Shown: positions 1 through 6,303 of the stretch, in pieces
How positions within the stretch are numbered: the stretch's first letter is position 1
How the letters are laid out: every line of letters begins with the position of its first letter
Source of the DNA: an uncultured Porphyromonadaceae bacterium
GTDB taxonomy: Bacteria; Bacteroidota; Bacteroidia; Bacteroidales; Muribaculaceae
Length of the DNA stretch: 10,269 nucleotides
Direction of reading: 5' to 3'
Assembly: GCA_900548705.1 (NCBI GenBank)
Contig: URLF01000086.1
Location: 1 to 10,269 of the forward strand
The notes under the pieces: model-generated
What the model saw: only the letters and a program-made list of their open reading frames with translations
What the model was told of the DNA's origin: nothing
Database searches by the model: none
Program-made: the position numbers and the translations under genes

Positions 1-1
1 C

Positions 2-649
2 CGCTGCAGACCTGTGATGGCCGTCAGCGATGTAAAGATGCGGCATACGGTCAAACTCCCTCGTGATTGTCTCCTCCATCTCCTTGTCATCGACCACCCA
101 GAAATGATGGCCGAAACCGTCAGGCGCGATGAAATCATATTCCGGAGACGTGGCTGTCACCTTGTCGATGCCCTCCTGCAACGCCGTGTTGTCAGCGAAC
201 GCGAGAAACACCGGCTCGATGTTGGCATTGTTCACCTTCACATGACGCATACGGTCATCCTCCTTGTCCCGGCGGGTAAGCTCATGCTTCTTGATTACCC
301 CGTTTACATAGTCGTGGACATTGGCGGCCACCACAATACCATACTGAGTGCGCCCATCCATCGTCTGGGCATAGATATAGTAATGTTCCCGTTCGTCAGC
401 CTTCAGCCAGCCTTTCTGCCTGAATGCCGCGAAATTCTCGACAGCCTTGGCATACACCTCCTCGCAATGCTCGTCAGTGCCTGCCGGGAAATCAATCTCA
501 GGCTTTATGATATGGTATAACGACATCTCGTTACCCTCGGCCTCCTTCCGGGCCTCTTCGGAATTCAACACGTCATACGGACGCGAAGCGACCTTCTCAA
601 TCAGTTCTTTCGGCGGGCGGATACCCTTGAACGGTTTTACTTTAGCCAT
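2..649 (-). CDS. DUF1015 family protein, N-terminal part (cut by window edge)
   Basis: This frame is open from an ATG at 647-649 to the left edge of the window and gives 216 residues, roughly half of the usual ~410-residue length. The N-terminus reads MAKVKPFKGIRPPKEL, followed by SRPYDVLNSEEAR (about residues 22-34) and SLYHIIKP (43-50). These are typical openings of the DUF1015 family. Near the cut end is LYIADGHHRSAA (205-216), the family's hallmark motif. No signal peptide or membrane segment is visible, so the protein should be cytoplasmic. Its biochemical function is not established. In Bacteroidales the family often sits next to serC/serA, but those genes would lie outside this window and cannot be checked here. 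It has its own promoter about 90 bases upstream. Recognition of the family is confident; no role is claimed. Confidence 0.9.
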   Translation of the reverse strand, partial: MAKVKPFKGIRPPKELIEKVASRPYDVLNSEEARKEAEGNEMSLYHIIKPEIDFPAGTDEHCEEVYAKAVENFAAFRQKGWLKADEREHYYIYAQTMDGRTQYGIVVAANVHDYVNGVIKKHELTRRDKEDDRMRHVKVNNANIEPVFLAFADNTALQEGIDKVTATSPEYDFIAPDGFGHHFWVVDDKEMEETITREFDRMPHLYIADGHHRSAA

Positions 650-737
650 GATGGTTCGGGTTATGGTTTTTCGTGGTAAGTTTGGCTGCACGCCCCAACC
701 GGAAGCGTTTTCAGGCGAATCCGTTTGAGAGCGTTCG

Positions 738-768
738 CAAAGATATGTCAAAAACTTCAAATTCCAAA
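738..768 (-). promoter_or_regulatory. Bacteroidetes-type promoter for the DUF1015 gene
   Basis: Read on the minus strand, TTTG at 768-765 is followed after 19 bases by TATCTTTG at 745-738. This matches the Bacteroidetes primary sigma factor pattern (-33 TTTG, 19-21 bases, -7 TAnnTTTG). Transcription should start near 731, giving a leader of about 80 bases before the ATG at 649. The start is inferred, not mapped. Confidence 0.7.
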
Positions 769-835
769 CATCCCCATCATATTTTTCAGAAAAAAACTTC
801 CACCCCTGCCCTTTATTCTCCTCCTGAGCATATGA

Positions 836-877
836 CAAGTCCCGGAGATATGGCCAAAACCATATTCCCGGGACTTG
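836..877 (-). terminator. Long hairpin downstream of the CotH gene, probable terminator
   Basis: Two perfect 10-base arms, CAAGTCCCGG (836-845) and CCGGGACTTG (868-877), enclose a second perfect stem, ATATGG (848-853) with CCATAT (860-865), and a six-base loop. The hairpin begins 22 bases after the CotH-family stop codon at 900-902, which is where a terminator for that gene would sit. There is no U-tract directly after it on either strand; the nearest T-run on the minus strand, at 796-790, is about 40 bases further. It could instead be an RNA 3'-end stabilising structure. Confidence 0.5.
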
Positions 878-899
878 CTATGTCAGCGTGAAAATGCTA

Positions 900-2771
900 T
901 CAGAAACGGACGGTGCGTGCTGATGCGCCACGACGCTCGATTACAATCGAGCCTTTCGCGGGATTCTCCACACGGCGACCGGTGAGGTCGAAGTATTCGG
1001 CAGGACAATCGGTGTCACCGAAATCCGTACTTACGTTCTCCACTCCGCTCTGGAGATAATCAGGCAGAGCTGCGGCAGGGGTGTTGTCACGTTCAGGCTC
1101 GGCAGCCGAGGGGTTGGCCGAATAATCGCCGAAAATCTGCTTGAGCCATTCAGTCTTGGCTTTCAGCTTGCCGACCACACCGTTCTTACGATCCTGCATA
1201 TCGCGGTTGTCGGCAACGGCCGCACCACCATCAGGCACGGGCTGACCATCCCAACGGCGGAAATCAGCCTGCGCAGCTGCGGTGAGATGCTCTACATATT
1301 CATCGATGTCATCATATATGCCGTTGTAACCATTGTTCATGAACCAGAGCCAGGTGGCGCTCACCTTGTCGTTGAATTTCTGGTTTGTGCGGATAGACGG
1401 GATCCAGGTGTTTCCAAACGCGTCGTGATTGTAGAAGAAATCATTGTCAGGACCGCTGAACGCGTTGCCGCAATCCCACAGTGGGGAGAAATGCCATTTC
1501 TGACCCTCGCCACGGTCTCTGAACAGGTATGTCGACCCGTGATACGACTCGGTCTGGGAGATGATTTCCTCAACTATATAATAACGGGCGGCATCATCAA
1601 GGTCGAGATAGCTCCAAAGCACGTCGGAATTAGCCCCTACCGCATCATTCATGGCCGAGAACTGGTCGGTCACGAAACGCTTCTGGAGTTCGGAGTATTC
1701 TTCGGGGGTATCGAAGGTGATTCGCAGCATGTCAAGCAGCTGATTGTCCACACAGGTTTTCTCGACCATACGGATTTGATTGTCCTCGTCATAGTTGTCG
1801 AGTTCCACAAGATATCCACCCGAGGCAAGAGTGGGATCCGAGACATTGTCGTCAAGCTCGGTGATGTTGACGCGATCCTCCTCGATTCTGATGGATTCGG
1901 TAAGGAAATAAAGTCCACGGTAATCACCATTTATGATTACCTCCACAGGCTGCTGCGCCGGAGTCCAGGGGAGACCTATGCGTTTCCCGAGATTGAAGCC
2001 CACGAAATTCTTGAGGTATCCGCGTTGGTCATCCGCATGGGCGAGAATGGCGAAATGCTTGCTCTTGGTCATACCCAGAAGTCCCTGCTTCTTGCCGAGT
2101 TTCAATTTGAATGGCTTCTTGGAAAATCCTTTGCGGGTCCAGTTGCCTCGTGCCTTGATTTCAAGGGGAAGCGGTTCCTCTTTCGAACCGACCGAAGCCG
2201 CACCCTCCTCCTTCATCCACTCGCAACCGTTCAGGTCGAGCCAGTATTCGGCATTCGAGAAATAATTCTTATGGTCGAGGTCTTTGCTGATGATCTCATT
2301 GTCAAAGGCGGTATGGCTCTCGTCGGTGTACACATTTATGTGAAGCACCGGAAGAGTACCTGACACACGGTCATCACCCCCAACGATGCCGTCGGCTGTG
2401 ATCTCAAGCGTGAGGCTCGCGCCTTCAGTATAGACAAATTTCAGGTTCACATTTGTAAGGGGCTGTGTGCAGTTAAAATTCTCACCAGGTTTTTTCATTG
2501 TGAAAAAACCACCTTTTGACACATCCACGCCTACTTCATAAGCTCCGAACGTGGTTTCTATATTCCACTCGGCATCAGCGATTTTGAATGCCCCTGACAA
2601 ATTGTCAAGGTGGAGGGTGTATGTGCCGTTGTCATTGTTGAAACGGTATTCTTCATGGGCACCCCAATCGCCGTTAGTCATATCCCCGCGAAGATATAGC
2701 GTGGGGTAATCGGCACTTGCGCTCATTGCGGCTACCACCGCCATAAATGCCGATACAAGCATTTTTCTCAT
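900..2771 (-). CDS. Secreted CotH kinase family protein
   Basis: The 623-residue product starts with a signal peptide (residues 1-20, basic MRK, hydrophobic core, likely cleavage after SASA). Residues ~22-128 form a beta-rich module (YPTLYLRGDM, YTLHLDNLSGAFKIADAEWN) resembling small glycan-binding-like modules of secreted Bacteroidales proteins; a binding role is inference. Residues ~140-550 are the CotH domain: LEIKARGNWTRKGFSKKPFK (203-222), DDQRGYLKNFVGFNLGKRIG (247-266), GDYRGLYFLTESIRIE (282-297) and SPLWDCGNAFSG (429-440), whose Asp433 matches the conserved Asp of the family's metal/ATP site. CotH proteins are atypical protein kinases, known from Bacillus spore coats; the substrate here is unknown. 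The last ~30 residues (YFDLTGRRVENPAKGSIVIE) look like a degenerate T9SS type A tail, suggesting export to the cell surface or medium. The gene has its own promoter and is probably monocistronic. Confidence 0.9.
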   Translation of the reverse strand: MRKMLVSAFMAVVAAMSASADYPTLYLRGDMTNGDWGAHEEYRFNNDNGTYTLHLDNLSGAFKIADAEWNIETTFGAYEVGVDVSKGGFFTMKKPGENFNCTQPLTNVNLKFVYTEGASLTLEITADGIVGGDDRVSGTLPVLHINVYTDESHTAFDNEIISKDLDHKNYFSNAEYWLDLNGCEWMKEEGAASVGSKEEPLPLEIKARGNWTRKGFSKKPFKLKLGKKQGLLGMTKSKHFAILAHADDQRGYLKNFVGFNLGKRIGLPWTPAQQPVEVIINGDYRGLYFLTESIRIEEDRVNITELDDNVSDPTLASGGYLVELDNYDEDNQIRMVEKTCVDNQLLDMLRITFDTPEEYSELQKRFVTDQFSAMNDAVGANSDVLWSYLDLDDAARYYIVEEIISQTESYHGSTYLFRDRGEGQKWHFSPLWDCGNAFSGPDNDFFYNHDAFGNTWIPSIRTNQKFNDKVSATWLWFMNNGYNGIYDDIDEYVEHLTAAAQADFRRWDGQPVPDGGAAVADNRDMQDRKNGVVGKLKAKTEWLKQIFGDYSANPSAAEPERDNTPAAALPDYLQSGVENVSTDFGDTDCPAEYFDLTGRRVENPAKGSIVIERRGASARTVRF

Positions 2772-2806
2772 TGCTGGTTGTTGGTTTTAAATGGTATAAT
2801 GAATCA

Positions 2807-2836
2807 CAAATATATTATAATCATAGGTTTCTCAAA
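2807..2836 (-). promoter_or_regulatory. Bacteroidetes-type promoter for the CotH-family gene
   Basis: On the minus strand, TTTG at 2836-2833 is followed after 18 bases by TATATTTG at 2814-2807, a full match to the -7 consensus TAnnTTTG with a spacer one base short of the usual 19-21. The predicted start near 2800 leaves a leader of about 30 bases before the ATG at 2771. It lies between the aminotransferase stop (2870) and the CotH gene, which argues against read-through being the only source of CotH mRNA. Confidence 0.65.
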
Positions 2837-2869
2837 CGGATACCTCAGGTTACTGAATTGTAAACACGT

Positions 2870-3994
2870 TCATAGGCTGTTTATTATGCGAGAAATCTCA
2901 TATGCGTCCTTCCGCGATGTGCAACGCGACACCGGCAGGCTCACACAGGTGTCTGCCAGTCGGTCTGTCACCGGAAACTTTCCTCCGTCAAGCTCCCCGT
3001 AGCAAGGCTGACGGTGGGGAGGGACAGCGTAATGTATGTCCCAGCCGATACCATTCTCATCCAGATGACGGGTGAAACGGTCGCGGTCATCGACATGCAC
3101 GACAAACTGATGCCAGACCATCTCCATCGGGTCGCGTGGCGCGGCCGGGAGGGTGACGCCGCTGTGGGAAATTTCCGAAAGATATACCTCGGCGACCTCC
3201 CTGCGGAGCTGATTCTCCCGGTCTGTGTATGGCAGTTTCACATTCAATACCGCCGCCTGAACAGGATCCAACCGACAGTTGAAACCTTTCATTATGTTAT
3301 GATAACGACGGTCTGAGCCATAATTGGCCAATGCCCTCACAACGCGGGCAAGCTCGGCGTCGGATGTGGTCACAGCCCCGGCATCACCCATCGCGCCGAT
3401 ATTCTTGGTGGGATAGAAACTGAAGGCAGCCGCGTCACCCAGTCCTCCGGTATGCAGCCTCTCCCCTCCTCCGGCAACCACCGACGCGCCGATAGCCTGG
3501 GCGTTATCCTCGATTATTTTCAGGTTGTTGTCGCGGGCGAAGCGTTCAAGCTCCCCGTCCCAGCACACCCGGCCGTAGAGATGAACGGTCATCACCCCCC
3601 TTGTCCGAGGGGTCAGATATTCCCCAAGCCTCGAAAGGTCGAGATTGGATGTCTCCACCGACGGCTCAGCCAGCACCGGCACCAGTCCGGCATCCGAAAT
3701 GGCAAGCAGGGAAGCCACATAGGTATTGGCGGCCACTATCACCTCATCGCCGGGATTCATCACACCCATCTCCACATATCCGCGCAAAATCAGGCGCAAC
3801 GCGTCGAGACCATTGCTGACCCCGACGGCATATTTCGCGTCAGACATCCGGAACAATGCCTCTTCAAAGGCGGCAACCTCCCCCCCTCCGACATAGCGGC
3901 CGGAAGTTATCACCCCGTTGACCCTTTCACGGATTTCCTCCATAAAAGGCTGATTTACGGTAGCGAGGTCGAGGAAGGGATAGCGCTGTGTCAT
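2870..3994 (-). CDS. DegT/DnrJ/EryC1/StrS family sugar aminotransferase
   Basis: This is a 374-residue PLP-dependent aminotransferase, normal length for the family. It probably transfers an amino group from glutamate to a keto-sugar nucleotide in the cytoplasm. Visible landmarks are the start RYPFLDL, VGVSNGLDALRL (57-68), PGDEVIVAANTYVAS (81-95), IEDNAQAIGA (161-170; Asp163 should bind the PLP ring nitrogen), SFYPTKNIGAMGDAGAV (192-208; Lys197 is the expected PLP lysine) and ALANYGS (221-227). The overall pattern is closest to FdtB/QdtB-like enzymes, which aminate C3 of dTDP-3-keto-6-deoxyhexoses; a C4 aminase of the VioA/WecE type is the alternative. Its ATG overlaps the rmlA stop codon by four bases (ATGA, 3991-3994), so translation is probably coupled. 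The neighbouring rmlA and rmlB would supply its substrate pathway. No ketoisomerase gene is present here, so the position aminated is unresolved. Confidence 0.88.
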   Translation of the reverse strand: MTQRYPFLDLATVNQPFMEEIRERVNGVITSGRYVGGGEVAAFEEALFRMSDAKYAVGVSNGLDALRLILRGYVEMGVMNPGDEVIVAANTYVASLLAISDAGLVPVLAEPSVETSNLDLSRLGEYLTPRTRGVMTVHLYGRVCWDGELERFARDNNLKIIEDNAQAIGASVVAGGGERLHTGGLGDAAAFSFYPTKNIGAMGDAGAVTTSDAELARVVRALANYGSDRRYHNIMKGFNCRLDPVQAAVLNVKLPYTDRENQLRREVAEVYLSEISHSGVTLPAAPRDPMEMVWHQFVVHVDDRDRFTRHLDENGIGWDIHYAVPPHRQPCYGELDGGKFPVTDRLADTCVSLPVSRCTSRKDAYEISRIINSL

Positions 3995-4872
3995 TCAGCA
4001 GTCTGGGAGAGTGCCAGCAGATACTGGCCGTAATCGGTATTGAGCATCTCCATCGCGAGCTTGCGCAACTGGGCGGCATCTATGAATCCGCGACGGTAAG
4101 CCACCTCCTCAAGGGCGGCGACATAGAAACCCTGACGTTTCTGTATGGCCTGGATGAAATTTGAGGCCTCCATCAGTGAATCTACAGTGCCGGTGTCGAG
4201 CCACGCGAATCCACGGCCGAAACATTTCACATTGAGTTTACCCCGGTTGAGGTATTCCTCATTCACGGATGTGATTTCCAGCTCACCTCTCGGTGAGGGC
4301 TTGACATTCGCGGCGACATCTACCACATTGGCAGGATAGAAGTATAGGCCGACCACCGCCTTGTCGCTCTCGGGCTGACGCGGCTTCTCAACAATCTTGG
4401 TGGCGCGGCCGTCAGGGCCGATGGTCACCACCCCGTAACGCTGAGGGTCTTTGACCGGATAGGCAAACACTGTAGCCTCACCCTGGTTTTCCGCCGTGGC
4501 GAGAGCGTCATTCAGCATTGCGGTGAATCCCTGGCCATAGAAGATGTTGTCGCCAAGCACCAGACACGCGCTGTCGCCTGCGAGGAATTCCTTGCCGATG
4601 ATGAATGCCTGGGCCAACCCTTCCGGGCGCGGCTGTTCGGCATAGGAGAACTTCACCCCGATTTCCTCTCCCGAGCCGAGCAGACGTTTGAATGCCGGCA
4701 GGTCGGCCGGGGTGGAGATAATCAGTATCTCCTTTATTCCCGCGAGCATCAACACCGAGATTGGGTAATATATCATCGGCTTGTCACAGACGGGTATCAA
4801 CTGTTTGGAGATCGCGCGGGTGATTGGATGAAGCCGGGTGCCGGAGCCTCCGGCCAGCACTATTCCTTTCAT
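3991..4872 (-). CDS. rfbA: Glucose-1-phosphate thymidylyltransferase
   Basis: RmlA (RfbA) joins glucose-1-phosphate and dTTP to give dTDP-glucose and pyrophosphate, the first step of the dTDP-sugar pathway, in the cytoplasm. The product has 293 residues, as expected. It begins MKGIVLAGGSGTRLHP, the nucleotide-binding signature, followed by ISKQLIPVCDKPMIYYP (21-37), EQPRPEGLAQAF (79-90) and LVLGDNIFYG (104-113, with metal-binding Asp108). Further on come KIVEKPRQPESDKAVVGLYFYP and the GELEITSVNEEYL segment typical of the tetrameric enzyme. It lies 73 bases downstream of rmlB with no promoter-like element between them, and its stop overlaps the aminotransferase start, so all three genes are probably one operon. 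Confidence 0.97.
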   Translation of the reverse strand: MKGIVLAGGSGTRLHPITRAISKQLIPVCDKPMIYYPISVLMLAGIKEILIISTPADLPAFKRLLGSGEEIGVKFSYAEQPRPEGLAQAFIIGKEFLAGDSACLVLGDNIFYGQGFTAMLNDALATAENQGEATVFAYPVKDPQRYGVVTIGPDGRATKIVEKPRQPESDKAVVGLYFYPANVVDVAANVKPSPRGELEITSVNEEYLNRGKLNVKCFGRGFAWLDTGTVDSLMEASNFIQAIQKRQGFYVAALEEVAYRRGFIDAAQLRKLAMEMLNTDYGQYLLALSQTAE

Positions 4873-4945
4873 TGTCGTGATGTTTCGGTTTGTCGGTTAC
4901 TGCTACTTGTGGATTCGATTCGGCAAGCTCTGTCAGCGACCCTTG

Positions 4946-6145
4946 TCAGCGGTTGCCGTAAAGCTGTTCGTAGAATTTCTGGTAATCTCCCGACGACACG
5001 GATTCAATCCACTCCCGGTTGTCGAGATTCCATTTTACTGTTTTCTTGATTCCTTCGGTGAATGATGTCTCCGGATACCATCCCAGTTCAGTGGCGATTT
5101 TCTCCGGGTCGATAGCGTAACGCATATCATGGCCGGGACGGTCAGAGACATAGCTGATAAGGTCTTCGTTAATTTCCTCGACGGGGATTGAGAGGAGTTT
5201 GCGATAGTCGGGATTCTCCTCCATCAGCTTGCGCACCATAGCGATAATCTGCTTGACAATCGAGATGTTCTGCTCCTCGTTGAAGCCACCGATATTGTAG
5301 ACCTCACCGACTCGGCCATTGCGTAGAACCATGTCGATACCCTTGCAGTGGTCTTCAACATAAAGCCAGTCGCGCACGTTGTCCCCCTTGCCGTAAACCG
5401 GAAGCTTCTTCCCTTCAAGTATGTTTTTGATTACCAGCGGTATGAGTTTCTCGGGGAAATGATAAGGCCCGTAGTTGTTGCTGCAGCGGGTGATGGTGAC
5501 AGGTAGCCCGTAGGTCTCATAGTAGGCCATCACAAGCATGTCGGCAGCAGTCTTGGACACCGAGTATGGGGAGCGGGGAGCCAGAGGGGTCGACTCGGTG
5601 AAAAACGCCGGCCCGAATGTCTGGAGGTTGTCGCGTCCCTTGACCACTTTGGCCACTGCCTCTGTGAGTACCAGCGGAGTAGCGTCTCCCGGTTCTCTCG
5701 TCAGCGAGCCGTACACCTCGTCGGTCGAAATCTGATGAAACTTCTTCCCCTCACGATACCTGGGGGCTTCTCCGGGCTTCCCCGGTATCAGCCAGGCCTC
5801 GCGGGCAGCGTTGAGCAACGCCTGTGTGCCTAAGATGTTAGTTTCAAGGAAAAGACGGGGATTGGAAATCGAACGGTCGACATGGCTTTCGGCAGCGAAA
5901 TTCACCACATAGTCAGGGTCGAATTCCTTCATCAATCGGGTGACAAGCTCTATATCGCCGATGTCTCCTTTCACGAATTGAACATTCGGCATCTCCAGCT
6001 CATCCTTGATTGTCAACAGATTGCCGGCATATGTCAGCGCGTCCAGCACAAGGATTTCGACATCCGCGCCATGTTCCTTCAAAAGATATTTCACAAAGTT
6101 GGAGCCGATAAACCCGGCCCCTCCCGTCACGAGATATTTCTTCAT
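4946..6145 (-). CDS. rfbB: dTDP-glucose 4,6-dehydratase
   Basis: RmlB (RfbB) is an NAD-dependent extended short-chain dehydrogenase/reductase that turns dTDP-glucose into dTDP-4-keto-6-deoxyglucose. The Rossmann motif TGGAGFIGSNFVKY is at residues 7-20, NFAAESHVDRSI at 82-93, the catalytic Thr-Asp-Glu at 141-143 (in QISTDEVYG), and the catalytic Tyr194 and Lys198 in YSVSK. NNYGPYHFPEKLIPL further down is the usual substrate-binding stretch. At 399 residues it is longer than the usual ~350-360; much of the extra is between STDEVYG and FTESTPL (about residues 148-181). The ATG at 6145 fits the Rossmann N-terminus. It is the first gene of the cassette and carries a -7 element and a palindrome directly upstream. 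Confidence 0.96.
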   Translation of the reverse strand: MKKYLVTGGAGFIGSNFVKYLLKEHGADVEILVLDALTYAGNLLTIKDELEMPNVQFVKGDIGDIELVTRLMKEFDPDYVVNFAAESHVDRSISNPRLFLETNILGTQALLNAAREAWLIPGKPGEAPRYREGKKFHQISTDEVYGSLTREPGDATPLVLTEAVAKVVKGRDNLQTFGPAFFTESTPLAPRSPYSVSKTAADMLVMAYYETYGLPVTITRCSNNYGPYHFPEKLIPLVIKNILEGKKLPVYGKGDNVRDWLYVEDHCKGIDMVLRNGRVGEVYNIGGFNEEQNISIVKQIIAMVRKLMEENPDYRKLLSIPVEEINEDLISYVSDRPGHDMRYAIDPEKIATELGWYPETSFTEGIKKTVKWNLDNREWIESVSSGDYQKFYEQLYGNR

Positions 6146-6152
6146 TTCCTAA

Positions 6153-6170
6153 AGGGTAATCAATTACCCT
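6153..6170. promoter_or_regulatory. Perfect 8+2+8 palindrome, possible operator before rfbB
   Basis: AGGGTAAT and ATTACCCT form perfect 8-base arms with a two-base centre. The palindrome sits between the -7 element (6172-6179) and the ATG (6145), across the predicted transcription start near 6165. That position fits a repressor operator or a hairpin at the 5' end of the mRNA. No regulator gene is visible nearby, so function is inference. Confidence 0.45.
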
Positions 6171-6171
6171 G

Positions 6172-6179
6172 CAAAGATA
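6172..6179 (-). promoter_or_regulatory. Bacteroidetes -7 element for the rfbB-rfbA-aminotransferase operon
   Basis: On the minus strand this reads TATCTTTG, identical to the -7 element of the DUF1015 gene. No TTTG is found 19-21 bases upstream, so only half of the consensus is present. The inferred leader is short, about 20 bases. Confidence 0.55.
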
Positions 6180-6219
6180 CAAAATTTCACCGAGTAATCT
6201 TTCTGTGGCATATAAATAA

Positions 6220-6272
6220 AAATTAAAAATCAAGGCGATGGAATCTCCCTTTTGACGGAGACACCATCGCCT
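6220..6272 (-). terminator. Intrinsic terminator after the 794-residue secreted protein gene
   Basis: The arms AGGCGATGG (6233-6241) and CCATCGCCT (6264-6272) are perfect complements, with an inner stem TCTCC/GGAGA (6244-6248 and 6257-6261). On the minus strand the hairpin is followed at once by a very T-rich run (GATTTTTAATTTTTATTTA). It lies 32 bases beyond the stop codon. Hairpin, U-tract and position all agree. Confidence 0.85.
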
Positions 6273-6303
6273 CGATTAAATCTTGGCGTATCGCTACGGC
6301 AGT

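Noticed and set aside
14..520. 168-residue plus-strand open frame at the left edge
   Set aside because: The opposite strand encodes a clear DUF1015 protein through the same bases, ending at the diagnostic IADGHHRS motif.
782..794. Small inverted repeat TTTTTC-A-GAAAAA
   Set aside because: Low-complexity A/T runs with no room for a loop; it could not form a stable hairpin and has no GC stem.
1287..2363. 358-residue plus-strand open frame antisense to the CotH gene
   Set aside because: The minus-strand frame has a signal peptide and clear CotH motifs. The antisense frame has no recognisable motif and no promoter; it is a codon-bias shadow.
4931..4951. Direct repeat TGTCAGCG (4931-4938 and 4944-4951) around the rfbB stop codon
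   Set aside because: Only two 8-base copies, one of them inside coding sequence; easily chance, and not a CRISPR or integration site.
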